A stretch of DNA of 64,000 nt, taken from the NCBI RefSeq assembly GCF_007483685.1, contig NZ_VMKN01000001.1, forward strand, positions 1,538,393-1,602,392. The letters run 5' to 3'. Made by a program: the position numbers and the translations under genes. The notes under the pieces are model-generated. The model was not told the DNA's origin. It saw only the letters and a list, made by a program, of their open reading frames with translations, and did no database searches. The DNA is from Litoribacter populi (GTDB lineage: Bacteria > Bacteroidota > Bacteroidia > Cytophagales > Cyclobacteriaceae). Below, one piece after another: positions 34,409 to 43,905 of this stretch (positions are counted from its first letter, which is position 1; every line of letters begins with the position of its first letter).

Positions 34409-35520
34409 TAATCGAAAAGATTAAGGTTTTATATATTGATGATGAAGATAATAACTTGAACTCTTTTAAAGCGAGTTTGAGAAAAGACTTTATTGTCCAT
34501 ACGGCAATCAATGCTGAAGCTGGTCTGGAGATGGTTAAGCTTGAGGAGTATCAAGTAGTCATTGCAGATCAACGCATGCCTGATATTACCGGTGTGGAAT
34601 TTTTTGAAAAGCTTATTGCGATAAATCCCAAACCCATTCGCATTCTGCTTACAGGATATTCTGATATCAAATCTGTTATCGATGCCATCAATAAAGGTGA
34701 AGTCTATAGATTCATCGATAAACCTTGGAATATTGAGCAGATCAAAAACGCTATTTATAATGCCGGTGAAATATATTTCACACGAAAAGAATTAAAGGAT
34801 AAAAACGACAAACTGAAAAAGGTGCATACCGAAATGAATCAGTTTGTCTATAGCCTTTCGCATGAGTTGAGAGGTCCTTTGATGAGTATTTCAGGCATTT
34901 CTAAGCTTGCCAAGTTGGAAGTTAAGGATCCAGAAATTCTTGATTACTTCAGCATGATTGATCATGCTACAGATAAGCTGGACGATTTCATCTATAAGAT
35001 GCTTGATTTTTATAGATCCACCAAAATTGAAAACAAGGTGGTCCCGATTGATTTCAATAAGGTGCTCAACCAACAATTTGCTGCATATCAAGAAAAATGG
35101 GACCTAGAAGAGGTAAATGTTGAATTCCAGGTGACTCAGGAATTTGATTTTCAAACTGATGATTCCAAGCTTAGAGTAATTTTGAATAATCTTTTTGGAA
35201 ATGCCTTTAATTTTCAGAAAAAAGATAATCCTTATAAAAAGATAAGAATCACGGTGGTGGTAACTGATAAAGAAGCCGTGATTGATGTCTTTGACAATGG
35301 AATAGGGATCGATGAAAAACTTCAAAAAGAAGTGTTTAATCTCTTCCAACGTGCTACTCAGCAGAATGTAGGCTCTGGTATAGGGCTTTATATGGTAAAA
35401 GAGTCTGTTGAACTCATGAAAGGCAATATTCATCTTCAATCCAATGTGGGTGAAGGCACTCATGTAAAGGTTGAATTACCAAACCTTTTGGAAACCCCAG
35501 TATCCCCTGTTACTGTTTAA
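34405..35520 (+). CDS. REC-histidine kinase hybrid
   Basis: A 371-residue protein that starts with a REC domain (1-125; IDDED, D55 in VVIADQRMP, K106 in FIDKPWN). It continues through a short coiled coil into HisKA (FVYSLSHELRGPLMS, His153) and an HATPase domain (NNLFGNAFNF, FDNGIGID, GSGIGLYMVKE). REC comes first and there is no DNA-binding domain, so it can both receive phosphate and phosphorylate another partner. The stand-alone regulator at 29745-30215 has a similar REC domain and is a candidate. It is the last gene of the four-gene overlap chain. Confidence 0.92.
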   Translation: MIIEKIKVLYIDDEDNNLNSFKASLRKDFIVHTAINAEAGLEMVKLEEYQVVIADQRMPDITGVEFFEKLIAINPKPIRILLTGYSDIKSVIDAINKGEVYRFIDKPWNIEQIKNAIYNAGEIYFTRKELKDKNDKLKKVHTEMNQFVYSLSHELRGPLMSISGISKLAKLEVKDPEILDYFSMIDHATDKLDDFIYKMLDFYRSTKIENKVVPIDFNKVLNQQFAAYQEKWDLEEVNVEFQVTQEFDFQTDDSKLRVILNNLFGNAFNFQKKDNPYKKIRITVVVTDKEAVIDVFDNGIGIDEKLQKEVFNLFQRATQQNVGSGIGLYMVKESVELMKGNIHLQSNVGEGTHVKVELPNLLETPVSPVTV

Positions 35521-36208
35521 ACCCAAAGGTTACTAAGACTTTATCGCTTAAAGTTTGCTCTTCAGGTAGAAGGACCGGGGAGGCTTTGGCGCTTTCCATT
35601 CCAGCGTCCATAGACATCCGCATCATCGGTCTTGAAAAGTTATCCTGGCTTTTATACTGCACATGCTGCACAGTTAAATTACCCAAGTCCATGGCATCAG
35701 CAATCGTATTTCCTCTACGTTTGGCATCGTCCAGTGCCAAGCGCAATAGTTCCTCTTCCTTAGATTTTCTAAGATCGTCTGTCAATTGAAAGCTAACGGA
35801 GTAATTCAATTCATCATACTCGCCCAACACCTCCATCACTTTAAACAGTGACTGTTCCAGTTCATTCACTTTTATATTCAAAGTTTGGGAAGCTACGTAA
35901 CCACTATCCTTAGAAGTGCCTTTTTGATATAGACGGTTGATGTTGACGAAATAGTTGCTAGTGAAAACTTCCATTTCTTTAATATCGGCTTTATCCAAAT
36001 TTGAGATGATAGTGTTTGTTTTTTTATTAAGAGCCTGTGATGCTTGGGAGGCCTGCATGGCTTTCAACTGCAAATTGACTTGAAGAAGCGCCTGATCTGG
36101 TTTAACTTTGATCTCACTTTGACCCTCTACCTCAATTTGGTTTGTCTGGGCAAGCAAAGGTGTTGAAATGAACAGGATGAGGAGAAGGAATAGAAAGGCA
36201 GATCTCAT
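35510..36208 (-). CDS. SIMPL domain periplasmic protein
   Basis: A 232-residue protein with a signal peptide (MRSAFLFLLLILFISTPLLAQ) and a SIMPL/DUF541 domain. Family features are IEVEGQSEIKVKPDQALLQVNLQ at the start of the domain and KRRGNTIADAMDLGNLTVQHVQY near residues 160-185. Related proteins (BP26, YggE) form periplasmic or outer membrane oligomers linked to oxidative stress, with uncertain function. It converges on the REC-kinase gene with an 11-base overlap of the ends. Confidence 0.9.
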   Translation of the reverse strand: MRSAFLFLLLILFISTPLLAQTNQIEVEGQSEIKVKPDQALLQVNLQLKAMQASQASQALNKKTNTIISNLDKADIKEMEVFTSNYFVNINRLYQKGTSKDSGYVASQTLNIKVNELEQSLFKVMEVLGEYDELNYSVSFQLTDDLRKSKEEELLRLALDDAKRRGNTIADAMDLGNLTVQHVQYKSQDNFSRPMMRMSMDAGMESAKASPVLLPEEQTLSDKVLVTFGFKQ

Positions 36209-36298
36209 GATTATTTTTGTTTTGTAGTTAAGACGCTAACGTGAAAGGTTATGCTACGGTTTTATTGAAAAATATATAACAAAATAGCAAATAATTAC

Positions 36299-36330
36299 TT
36301 TGGAAACAGGTTAAATGGCCGTAATTTTGC
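36299..36330 (+). promoter_or_regulatory. Bacteroidota promoter for the pyrophosphatase gene
   Basis: TTTG at 36299-36302 and TAATTTTG at 36322-36329 (then C) are separated by 19 bases, an exact fit to the Bacteroidota -33/-7 consensus. The expected start near 36335 gives a leader of about 30 bases before the ATG at 36366. Confidence 0.78.
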
Positions 36331-36365
36331 GTTCCATTTGAATTTTGAAATTTAAAGTTTTTGAT

Positions 36366-36905
36366 ATGATAAATCCATGGCACGATGTGCAGATAGGTAA
36401 AGATGCACCGGAATTTGTGACCGGAGTAATTGAAATCCCAAAAGGTAGTAAAGGCAAATACGAACTGGACAAGACAACCGGTATGTTGCTTTTAGACAGG
36501 GTATTGTTTTCAGCTGTACACTATCCAGCTAATTATGGTTTCATTCCACAGACCTTCTGCGATGACCACGATCCACTCGATATATTGATTATTTCCCAAA
36601 TTGATATTCCTTCCATGACATTGGTAAAAGCCAAAGTGATCGGTGTGATGAGGATGATCGATGGCGGGGAAGCAGATGATAAAATTATTGCCGTAGCTGC
36701 TGATGATCAATCGGTAAACTATATTGATGACATCGATGAGCTACCTCCTCACTTAATGAAGGAAGTCCACAGATTCTTTGAGGACTATAAGAAATTGGAA
36801 AACAAGGAAGTTAAGGTTGAAGATTTCTTAGGTAAGGAAGATGCTAAACGAATCATTCTGGAAAGTATAGAACTTTACGACAAAAACTTCCGAACAAATA
36901 AATAA
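36366..36905 (+). CDS. ppa: Inorganic pyrophosphatase, family I
   Basis: Hydrolyses pyrophosphate released by biosynthesis. The 179-residue protein has the active-site motif [10 protein letters not shown] and the substrate-binding [31 protein letters not shown] strand region. I use the ATG at 36366 ([11 protein letters not shown]), which matches Bacteroidota PPases. A TTG at 36345 would add seven residues (MKFKVFD). It is monocistronic, with a clear promoter and the terminator at 36911. Confidence 0.95.
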   Translation: MINPWHDVQIGKDAPEFVTGVIEIPKGSKGKYELDKTTGMLLLDRVLFSAVHYPANYGFIPQTFCDDHDPLDILIISQIDIPSMTLVKAKVIGVMRMIDGGEADDKIIAVAADDQSVNYIDDIDELPPHLMKEVHRFFEDYKKLENKEVKVEDFLGKEDAKRIILESIELYDKNFRTNK

Positions 36906-36910
36906 TAAAT

Positions 36911-36939
36911 AAGCCCGGTTTTTAAAACCGGGCTTATTT
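36911..36939 (+). terminator. Terminator after the pyrophosphatase gene
   Basis: AAGCCCGGTTTT and its complement form a 12-base-pair stem at 36911-36935 with a minimal loop, followed by a short ATTT tail. Confidence 0.85.
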
Positions 36940-36954
36940 GGTATTATTGAACCA

Positions 36955-38001
36955 ATGAAATACTTTTACCTCTTATTTTTCATATTGCTGAGCCACTTTT
37001 CTCATGCCCAAATTATCCAACAGAACGGTTGGGAGCTTTCCGGATATGTGGAAACGTATTATAGCTATGAATTTAACCAACCCGAAAACCATCTCAGACC
37101 TGATTTCCTTTACAATTTTAAACGGCACAATGAGTTTAGTGTCAATTTAGCCTTTTTAAGGGCTAAATATGAGGATGAAAATATCCGAGGAAATGTGGCC
37201 TTAATGACTGGTACTTATGCTCAATTTAATCTTGCAAACGAGCCTGCTTGGGCGCAGATGGTATATGAAGCTTCGGTAGGTGTGAGGCTATATGATAAGA
37301 TTTGGCTTGATGTGGGTATAATGCCCTCTCATATAGGTTTTGAAAGTGCCGAAGGGATGGAAACCTGGCATTTGTCCAGAAGTCTATTGGCAGAAAATTC
37401 ACCTTATTTCCTTACCGGAGGAAGGTTGACTTATACACCATCGGAGGAATTGGAAATTACGTTTTGGGCGGGGAATGGCTGGCAAAACGTACAAAGGATT
37501 CGCGGTAACCAATCTTTGGCTTTAGGGTTAGGGGTGAATTATCAACCATTTGATGGGTTGGAAATCAATTACAGCAATTTCTTTGGTAACGAATATCCCC
37601 AGACTTTACGGCTAAACCGCTTTTACAATAATTTTTATACCATGTATTCCTTTGGGAAGTGGGGTGCGACTGTTGGTGCGGACTATGGAGTGGAGGAGGC
37701 TATTTTCCGAGCCTTCAATCAATGGTATGCCTATACGGCTTCTTTGAGAAGACAATTGGGGGAAAAGTTCTATGTGGCAATCCGAGCGGATCATTATTCG
37801 GATGCAAATGGTGTTATTCTAAATTCCGGAATGGAAGTTACCGGGTATTCGGTCAACCTGGATTATCAGGTTCATCCCAAGGCTTTGGCAAGAATAGAGC
37901 TTAGACAATTCAATAGTCCAGATCCAATTTTTGACCTTCCAGCTGGGCGTGTGAGTACAGGAAACACCGCTATCAATTCCTCTCTGGCAATACGGTTTTA
38001 A
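36955..38001 (+). CDS. Outer membrane porin (bbp2/OmpL-like)
   Basis: A 348-residue protein with a signal peptide (about 1-18, cleaved before QIIQQNG). The mature part is made of alternating aromatic-ended strands, for example ELSGYVETYYSYEFN, EFSVNLAFLRAKYED and GIMPSHIGFESAEGMETW, and ends in SSLAIRF with a terminal Phe, the signature of outer membrane barrels. It fits the putative beta-barrel porin-2 group of Bacteroidota. The substrate is unknown. Only 17 bases separate it from the pyrophosphatase terminator, so it may carry its own weak promoter or rely on read-through. Confidence 0.87.
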   Translation: MKYFYLLFFILLSHFSHAQIIQQNGWELSGYVETYYSYEFNQPENHLRPDFLYNFKRHNEFSVNLAFLRAKYEDENIRGNVALMTGTYAQFNLANEPAWAQMVYEASVGVRLYDKIWLDVGIMPSHIGFESAEGMETWHLSRSLLAENSPYFLTGGRLTYTPSEELEITFWAGNGWQNVQRIRGNQSLALGLGVNYQPFDGLEINYSNFFGNEYPQTLRLNRFYNNFYTMYSFGKWGATVGADYGVEEAIFRAFNQWYAYTASLRRQLGEKFYVAIRADHYSDANGVILNSGMEVTGYSVNLDYQVHPKALARIELRQFNSPDPIFDLPAGRVSTGNTAINSSLAIRF

Positions 38002-38005
38002 ATGA

Positions 38006-38038
38006 AAAAGCCTCACGATAAAGTATCGTGAGGCTTTT
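38006..38038. terminator. Strong terminator hairpin between porin and valS genes
   Basis: AAAAGCCTCACGATA and its complement make a 15-base-pair stem (about 38006-38037) with a 3-base loop and T-runs on both strands, so it can terminate both the porin and the convergent valS transcript. The remaining 170 bases to valS hold only a CGGTCATCGGTCTACCG repeat near 38128-38144. Confidence 0.9.
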
Positions 38039-38212
38039 CTAAGTTTTATTTTTGTATATCCGCTTTTTTGTCAGTAAGTACCATCAACTAATGAAAAGTT
38101 GGCTGAAAGCTAGATTTATGGCCACTTCGGTCATCGGTCTACCGACTTCCTGCTCCTTAAACAAGGATTTAATGCTTACTGGCATTATTGCGGATTTATT
38201 ATATAATTAGCT

Positions 38213-40843
38213 TTAGCCTAGCTTAGCAAGACTTTCTTCCAAAGCCTTGATTTTGGCAATTGCGTCTGCTTCTTTTTTCTTTTCTACTTCCACGACATGG
38301 GCAGGAGCACCGCTTACAAAACGTTCATTGCTGAGCTTTTTTGAAACTGATTTTAGGAAGCCTTTGGTGTAATCAAGCTCTTTCTGCAGATTCTCTTTTT
38401 CCTGCTCCACATCAATCTGGTCTCCCATGGGGATGAAGAATTCGTCAGATTTTACCACAAAGCTTAGTGCATTTTCAACTTTGTCTCCAAAATTGATTTC
38501 ACTAATGTTAGCCAGTTTTTTGATGATGGCTTCAAATTCTTGATAAAGCTCCTGCTGCTTTGTGTTGATGGTCAATTCAAAGCTTTCCTTTGGAGAAATG
38601 CCTTTGGAAGCCCGGGTGTTTCTGATCTGGCTCACTACTTCAAATACTACTGAAGCTTTGTCAATGAGTTTTGTGTCAAAATCACCAGCTTTTGGCCAAG
38701 CGGAAACGATCAAGGCATCCTTTACATCGCGACCTTTAATTTGATGCCAAAGTTCCTCCGTAATGAATGGCATAAAAGGGTGTAGAAGCTTAAGAATGGA
38801 CTCGAAAAATTCCAAGGTCTTTTCGTAAGTCTCCAAATCTGTTGGCTTCTGATAAGCCGGCTTGATCATCTCCAAGTACCAAGAGCAGAAATCATCCCAT
38901 ACCAACTTGTAGGTAGCCATCAATGCATCAGAAATTCTGAATTTGCTGAAGTGGTCTTCGATTTCGGTGATGGCCTGATTTAATCTACTTTCAAACCACT
39001 GGAAAGCAGCTTTATTGTGGTTTTCCAAGATGGAGGAGTCTACTTCCCATCCTTTTACTAAACGGAAAGCATTCCAGATTTTGTTGGAGAAATTACGGCC
39101 CTGTTCTACCAATTTTTCATCAAAAGGTAAATCATTACCTGCAGGTGAACTGAACAACATGCCTGTTCTCACTCCATCGGCACCATAGCTCTTGATAAGG
39201 TCTAATGGGTCCGGGGAGTTGCCTAAAGACTTGGACATCTTGCGGCCAAGTTTGTCCCTTACTATACCTGTAAGGTAAACGTTTTTGAACGGTTTTTCAC
39301 CAGTGTATTCATAGCCAGCTATGATCATCCTAGCTACCCAGAAGAATAAAATTTCTGGAGCAGTAACCAAATCATTGGTAGGGTAATAGTACTTTAGATC
39401 TTCATTTTTCTCACCTGTGGAGAATACTTCTGCATCAAAAACAGACATTGGCCAAAGCCAAGATGAAAACCAGGTATCTAGTACATCGTCCTCTTGTCGA
39501 AGGTCTGCTTCAGTATAATTTTTTCCATACTGCTCATTAGCAGACTTGAGCGCTTCTTCGATCGTACCCGCAACTACATATTCCCCATTGGGCAGGTAAT
39601 AAGCTGGGATTCTATGCCCCCACCATAATTGACGCGAGATGCACCAATCGCGTACATTGTCCATCCACGCACGGTACATGTTTTTGAATTTCGGTGGATA
39701 AAGCTGGATAATGTCCTCCATGACAGCCTTTAAAGCAGGCTTGGTAAGCTCATCCATTTTTAGGAACCACTGGAGTGAAAGCTTTGGCTCTATGACTGCG
39801 TCAGTCCTTTCAGAATGGCCCACATTAGATTTATAGTCTTCTACTTTTTCAAGCTGTCCTTTTTCGTCAAGCTGTTTGGCAATCTTCTTTCTGGCGATAA
39901 ATCTGTCTTCGCCTACCAAAATTTGAGCTTTCTCATTCAAAGTACCATCGTCATTCAGAATGTCGATGGATTCCAATTTATGCTTTAACCCTAACTCATA
40001 ATCGTTTAAATCATGGGCAGGTGTTACTTTCAGGCAACCAGTACCAAATTCCACATCCACATATTCATCCTCAATAATTGGGATGGCTCTGTCTATCAAA
40101 GGAATGATGGCTTTTTTGCCTTTTAGATGTGTGAAGCGGGGATCATTAGGATTGATACATATCGCTACATCGGCCATGATGGTCTCAGGACGGGTGGTAG
40201 CAATGGTCAAATGGTCGTCAGACCCTTCGATTTTATAATTTATATAATAGAGTTTTGAATTGACCTCTTTGAAAATTACTTCATCATCGGAAAGGGCAGT
40301 CTTGCCCTGCGGATCCCAGTTGACCATACGGATACCTCGGTAGATTTTACCCTTCTTGTGCAGGTCCACAAATACGCTGATTACAGCTCTGCTAAGGTCC
40401 TCATCCATGGTAAACTTGGTGCGGTCCCAATCGCAGGAAGCGCCAAGTTTTTTTAGCTGCTCAAGAATAATTCCCCCATATTTTTCTTTCCATTCCCAAG
40501 CATATTCTAAAAACTCCTCACGGGAGATAGATTTCTTGTCAATGCCTCTTTCCTTAAGCATGGCTACCACCTTGGTTTCCGTGGCGATGGAGGCGTGGTC
40601 CGTGCCAGGAACCCAGCACGCGTTTTTTCCTTCCATTCTGGCCTTTCGGACCAAAACATCCTGGAGGGTATTGTTCAACATGTGGCCCATGTGCAAAACG
40701 CCGGTGACGTTTGGCGGCGGGATGACCACCGTGTAAGGTTCTTTATTGTAATCTACTTGTGAGCTAAATAATTTGTTGTCCATCCAGAACTGGTACCATT
40801 TGGACTCCGCCTCGGAAGGATCATACTTAGTAGATAAGGACAT
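38213..40843 (-). CDS. valS: Valyl-tRNA synthetase
   Basis: A class I tRNA synthetase of 876 residues. The HIGH-type motif is [15 protein letters not shown] near residues 40-54 and the KMSKS loop is [18 protein letters not shown]. The CP1 editing domain lies between them. A C-terminal coiled coil ([23 protein letters not shown]...) is typical of ValS. I use ATG 40843 ([18 protein letters not shown]). An in-frame ATG at 40879 adds a non-conserved 12-residue lead. Confidence 0.97.
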   Translation of the reverse strand: MSLSTKYDPSEAESKWYQFWMDNKLFSSQVDYNKEPYTVVIPPPNVTGVLHMGHMLNNTLQDVLVRKARMEGKNACWVPGTDHASIATETKVVAMLKERGIDKKSISREEFLEYAWEWKEKYGGIILEQLKKLGASCDWDRTKFTMDEDLSRAVISVFVDLHKKGKIYRGIRMVNWDPQGKTALSDDEVIFKEVNSKLYYINYKIEGSDDHLTIATTRPETIMADVAICINPNDPRFTHLKGKKAIIPLIDRAIPIIEDEYVDVEFGTGCLKVTPAHDLNDYELGLKHKLESIDILNDDGTLNEKAQILVGEDRFIARKKIAKQLDEKGQLEKVEDYKSNVGHSERTDAVIEPKLSLQWFLKMDELTKPALKAVMEDIIQLYPPKFKNMYRAWMDNVRDWCISRQLWWGHRIPAYYLPNGEYVVAGTIEEALKSANEQYGKNYTEADLRQEDDVLDTWFSSWLWPMSVFDAEVFSTGEKNEDLKYYYPTNDLVTAPEILFFWVARMIIAGYEYTGEKPFKNVYLTGIVRDKLGRKMSKSLGNSPDPLDLIKSYGADGVRTGMLFSSPAGNDLPFDEKLVEQGRNFSNKIWNAFRLVKGWEVDSSILENHNKAAFQWFESRLNQAITEIEDHFSKFRISDALMATYKLVWDDFCSWYLEMIKPAYQKPTDLETYEKTLEFFESILKLLHPFMPFITEELWHQIKGRDVKDALIVSAWPKAGDFDTKLIDKASVVFEVVSQIRNTRASKGISPKESFELTINTKQQELYQEFEAIIKKLANISEINFGDKVENALSFVVKSDEFFIPMGDQIDVEQEKENLQKELDYTKGFLKSVSKKLSNERFVSGAPAHVVEVEKKKEADAIAKIKALEESLAKLG

Positions 40844-40878
40844 ATCAGTTTTTGCTATATAATTGTGTAAACAGAGCA

Positions 40879-40886
40879 CAAAAATA
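40879..40886 (-). promoter_or_regulatory. Candidate -7 element for valS
   Basis: On the minus strand TATTTTTG, followed by T, is an exact TAnnTTTG match 35 bases upstream of the chosen valS ATG. A TTG lies about 22 bases further upstream. Transcription from here would start downstream of the alternative ATG at 40879, which supports the shorter valS start. Confidence 0.5.
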
Positions 40887-40951
40887 ACATAAATATCTTT
40901 TTGGGCATCAAGGTGAAGCTAATAACCTCTCTTTTAAAAGTTAGATTGTAT

Positions 40952-40981
40952 TTTGAGTTCGGCTATTAAGTTCTAAATTTG
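40952..40981 (+). promoter_or_regulatory. Bacteroidota promoter for fumarylacetoacetase
   Basis: TTTG at 40952-40955 and TAAATTTG at 40974-40981 are separated by 18 bases, a good match to the Bacteroidota consensus. The ATG follows 20 bases after the -7 box, so the leader is short. Confidence 0.72.
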
Positions 40982-41001
40982 TCACAAACTAATTTTTGAC
41001 G

Positions 41002-42273
41002 ATGAAGAACCAAAAAGTAGCCTCAAAGACAACATGGGTTCAGGTGCCCAAAAACTCTGATTTTACCATTTATAATTTGCCTTTTGGGATTTTTAAAAAC
41101 AAGCGGCTTTCTCCTAGGGCGGGTATTGCCATAGGAGATAAGATCGTGGATTTGTCCGTGCTGCATGCGGAAGGGTTTTTCTCTGACATGCATCTGCCGG
41201 ATGATATTTTCCTTAAGGATTCTCTGAATGAATTCATTGACCTAGGCAAAAACGTCACGCGGAAGGTAAGGGAAAAAGTCCAGCATCTTCTCGAAGAGGA
41301 AACCCCAGAACTTAAGGACCACCAATGTAGAGGAAAAGCAATGGTTAACCGCCAGGAGGCAGAAATGTTGATGCCAGTAAAAGTTGGTGATTATACTGAT
41401 TTTTACAGCAGCATGGAGCATGCCACTAATGTGGGAACCATGTTCAGAGATCCTGATAATGCCTTATTACCCAACTGGAAACATTTGCCAGTTGGTTATC
41501 ATGGCCGTGCTTCTTCCATTATTCCTTCAGGAGTTCCAATCCACCGGCCAAAAGGACAGTATAAGGATCCAAATATGGAGACTCCGGAATTTGGGCCATC
41601 AAGAAGACTTGATTTTGAACTTGAATTAGCTTTCATCACAGGCAAATCTACCAAAATGGGGGATTCAGTCAGCACCAAAGAGGCTGAGGATTACATTTTC
41701 GGGTTTGTATTGTTCAATGATTGGTCTGCAAGAGATCTACAGGCATGGGAATATGTGCCCTTAGGCCCGTTCTTGGGTAAAAATTTCGCCTCTAGCATTT
41801 CACCTTGGATAGTGACTATGGAAGCAATGGAGCCGTTCAGAACAGCCGGTCCAAAGCAAGAACCGGAAGTGTTGCCATACCTTCAATGCCAAGGAGATCA
41901 TGGTTTTGATATCAATTTGGAAGTGCATATCCAGCCAGATAACGGCAAGTCAACCAAAGTGTGTTCTTCAAATTATAAATACATGTACTGGAACATCGCC
42001 CAGCAACTTGCTCACCATACGGTCAACGGTTGCAATATAAACGTGGGTGATATGTATGCTTCAGGTACCATTTCAGGTCCTACTGAAGATAGCTATGGTT
42101 CTATGTTAGAGTTGGCTTGGAAAGGCACCAAACCTATAAAACTGGATTCCGGTGAAGAACGGAAATTTATCGAAGATGGGGACACGGTGATTATGAATGG
42201 TCACTGTCAGAAAGATGATATAAGGGTAGGTTTTGGAGAAGTGTGCTCCAAGGTTTTACCAACCAAAAAGTAA
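41002..42273 (+). CDS. fahA: Fumarylacetoacetase
   Basis: Cleaves fumarylacetoacetate to fumarate and acetoacetate, the last step of tyrosine breakdown. The 423-residue length is normal. The catalytic region has KVGDYTDFYSSMEHATNVG, LPVGYHGRASSIIPSG with the active-site His, and FVLFNDWSARDLQAWEYVPLGPFLGKNF. I start at ATG 41002; a TTG at 40996 adds two residues. No other tyrosine catabolic gene is adjacent. It converges with the Anbu operon at a shared terminator. Confidence 0.96.
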   Translation: MKNQKVASKTTWVQVPKNSDFTIYNLPFGIFKNKRLSPRAGIAIGDKIVDLSVLHAEGFFSDMHLPDDIFLKDSLNEFIDLGKNVTRKVREKVQHLLEEETPELKDHQCRGKAMVNRQEAEMLMPVKVGDYTDFYSSMEHATNVGTMFRDPDNALLPNWKHLPVGYHGRASSIIPSGVPIHRPKGQYKDPNMETPEFGPSRRLDFELELAFITGKSTKMGDSVSTKEAEDYIFGFVLFNDWSARDLQAWEYVPLGPFLGKNFASSISPWIVTMEAMEPFRTAGPKQEPEVLPYLQCQGDHGFDINLEVHIQPDNGKSTKVCSSNYKYMYWNIAQQLAHHTVNGCNINVGDMYASGTISGPTEDSYGSMLELAWKGTKPIKLDSGEERKFIEDGDTVIMNGHCQKDDIRVGFGEVCSKVLPTKK

Positions 42274-42308
42274 CAAAAAAGGCGGCTGATTATTTTAGCC
42301 GCCTTTTT
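42273..42308. terminator. Bidirectional terminator between fahA and the Anbu operon
   Basis: AAAAAAGGCGGCT and AGCCGCCTTTTTT form a 13-base-pair stem with an 8-9-base loop (about 42273-42308). A-runs and T-runs flank it, so it works in both directions between the convergent genes. Confidence 0.92.
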
Positions 42309-43159
42309 TAATGGGGTGTTATATAAACTTCACTTTCCAGTTTTGATTCAGCAGCACCTCCATAGGTACCAACCACCGGAAGGGTCAATCTAGGTATAGC
42401 ACTGCTAGCCAAAGGGAGGTAATGCTCATCCGCGAAAAGTCCAAGGCTGGGATCAATACCCACCCATCCTGCACCGGGCAAGAATACTTCTACCCAAGCA
42501 TGAAGCTCATGCCCTTCTTCCAGTTCAGGATTGAAGGCATAGCCGCTTACGAATTTACAAGCCAAACCAATACTTCTGAGCATCTGAATCAACATCCAAC
42601 TGAGATCTCGACAGCTTCCCGACTTTGCTGCCAGGGTCTTTTCAGGAGTCCATAAGCCAAAATCCTCCCGAAAAGTATGCTCCCACTCTTCGTGGATAGA
42701 CTGAAGCATACCGTTTAGAAAAATTAGCGGATCATCTTGATCGGTGGAAAAGGATTTGGCAAAGGCTGTTATTTCAGGTTCAGCGCTAAAATGCAAGGCT
42801 GCATGTAATAACTGCTTATCCTCTTCAGAGTAAAATGAGTCTTTGTTTTTCTGAAAATCCTCGGTGAATTTATGGTCCAGAATAAAGGCAAAAGGATTAA
42901 ATGCTTTAAGCTGAACTGAAAAGTCCACTTTAATTTCCAGCTTTTCTGTCTCGCCTTCAAACCACGATAAATAGTAGGGATTGTTGTCAATATTGTGCCG
43001 TAGTTCCATGTCCATCGGCTTAGGCGTAATCTCTATCTTATAATTTGACAGCGTGTAATGGCTTTTTTGCAACGGGCACAAAAAAATCGAATGAGGGTTT
43101 AAAACCACACTTTCTGAGTAACTATATCTGGTTAAGTGGACTATGCGAAGTGATTTCAT
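42308..43159 (-). CDS. Transglutaminase-like protein of the Anbu operon
   Basis: A 283-residue cytoplasmic transglutaminase-fold protein. An N-terminal beta domain (about 1-110, IVHLTRYSYSESVVLNPHSI) precedes the core, which has the catalytic triad: Cys in KSGSCRDLSWMLIQMLRSIGL, His in EGHELHAWVEVFLP and Asp in GWVGIDPSLG. In other Anbu operons this protein accompanies an ATP-grasp ligase and is thought to cut or transfer the peptide products. It overlaps the Anbu stop by 4 bases and is the last gene of the operon. Confidence 0.93.
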   Translation of the reverse strand: MKSLRIVHLTRYSYSESVVLNPHSIFLCPLQKSHYTLSNYKIEITPKPMDMELRHNIDNNPYYLSWFEGETEKLEIKVDFSVQLKAFNPFAFILDHKFTEDFQKNKDSFYSEEDKQLLHAALHFSAEPEITAFAKSFSTDQDDPLIFLNGMLQSIHEEWEHTFREDFGLWTPEKTLAAKSGSCRDLSWMLIQMLRSIGLACKFVSGYAFNPELEEGHELHAWVEVFLPGAGWVGIDPSLGLFADEHYLPLASSAIPRLTLPVVGTYGGAAESKLESEVYITPH

Positions 43160-43905
43160 TCCATTTTTATATTTAACTGTGGGTCATCCTTGCTTATAGC
43201 TTTATTGAGTGACTCGGATGGCAGCGCGTTAATAGCTGCTTTAATCCTAGTGTTCCAAAAGTCGGAAATATGCCTTAATTCAGGTTGCGTAAATCTTTTT
43301 TCAATGGTGAAATAGGAATCATTTTTTAAATAGACAGTATCTATAGGGTAGTCAACATCATTTGCCGATATCCGAGTGGCGTCAAAAGCCAGAAAAGCAC
43401 ATTTCAATGCAAACTCCATCGAGTCGGTATAATGCAACGACCGTCTAAGAATAGGTGTTCCAAATCCGCTGTTACCAATGATGACAAAAGGTGTTCCTTC
43501 TTGAATTTCTATCCAGTTTCCTTCTGGGTAAAGTAGATAAAGTTTTGATTCCTTGTCATTTTCCAGTTGACCTCCAATAATGGAAAAGAGGTTAAAAGAA
43601 AGCCCGGCATCCACCAGGCTTTGTTTGTCTTCTGAGGCTACCCGTCGGATTTGGGAGCTAAATTCGTTTACAGCTTTGTAAAGCTTGTCGAAAGAATCAT
43701 CCCTTTCCTCTATACTTTCCAGAAAATAAGTAATGGCCTTGTCCCTTACGGAACGAAGTCCTGAAGTCATGATGAAAAATGAATGCTTCTCCCGGTTAAG
43801 GGTAAATACTTTTCTGGATGTGGTCGTGTCGCTCCCTGAGGTAATACGGGTGTCGGCCAGCCCCAATATTCCAGACTGTAGTTTGATTCCAATACAGAAG
43901 GTCAT
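43156..43905 (-). CDS. Anbu proteasome-like protease
   Basis: Anbu is the ancestral beta-subunit relative of the proteasome and HslV, forming helical or ring assemblies in the cytoplasm. The protein begins MTFCIGIKLQSGILGLADTR, so removal of Met exposes Thr2 as the N-terminal nucleophile. It has the family length of about 249 residues and carries GNSGFGTPILRRSLHY near the middle. Peptidase activity of Anbu proteins has been hard to show, and its substrate may be the product of the neighbouring ATP-grasp enzyme. It overlaps both neighbouring genes by 4 bases. Confidence 0.95.
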   Translation of the reverse strand: MTFCIGIKLQSGILGLADTRITSGSDTTTSRKVFTLNREKHSFFIMTSGLRSVRDKAITYFLESIEERDDSFDKLYKAVNEFSSQIRRVASEDKQSLVDAGLSFNLFSIIGGQLENDKESKLYLLYPEGNWIEIQEGTPFVIIGNSGFGTPILRRSLHYTDSMEFALKCAFLAFDATRISANDVDYPIDTVYLKNDSYFTIEKRFTQPELRHISDFWNTRIKAAINALPSESLNKAISKDDPQLNIKME

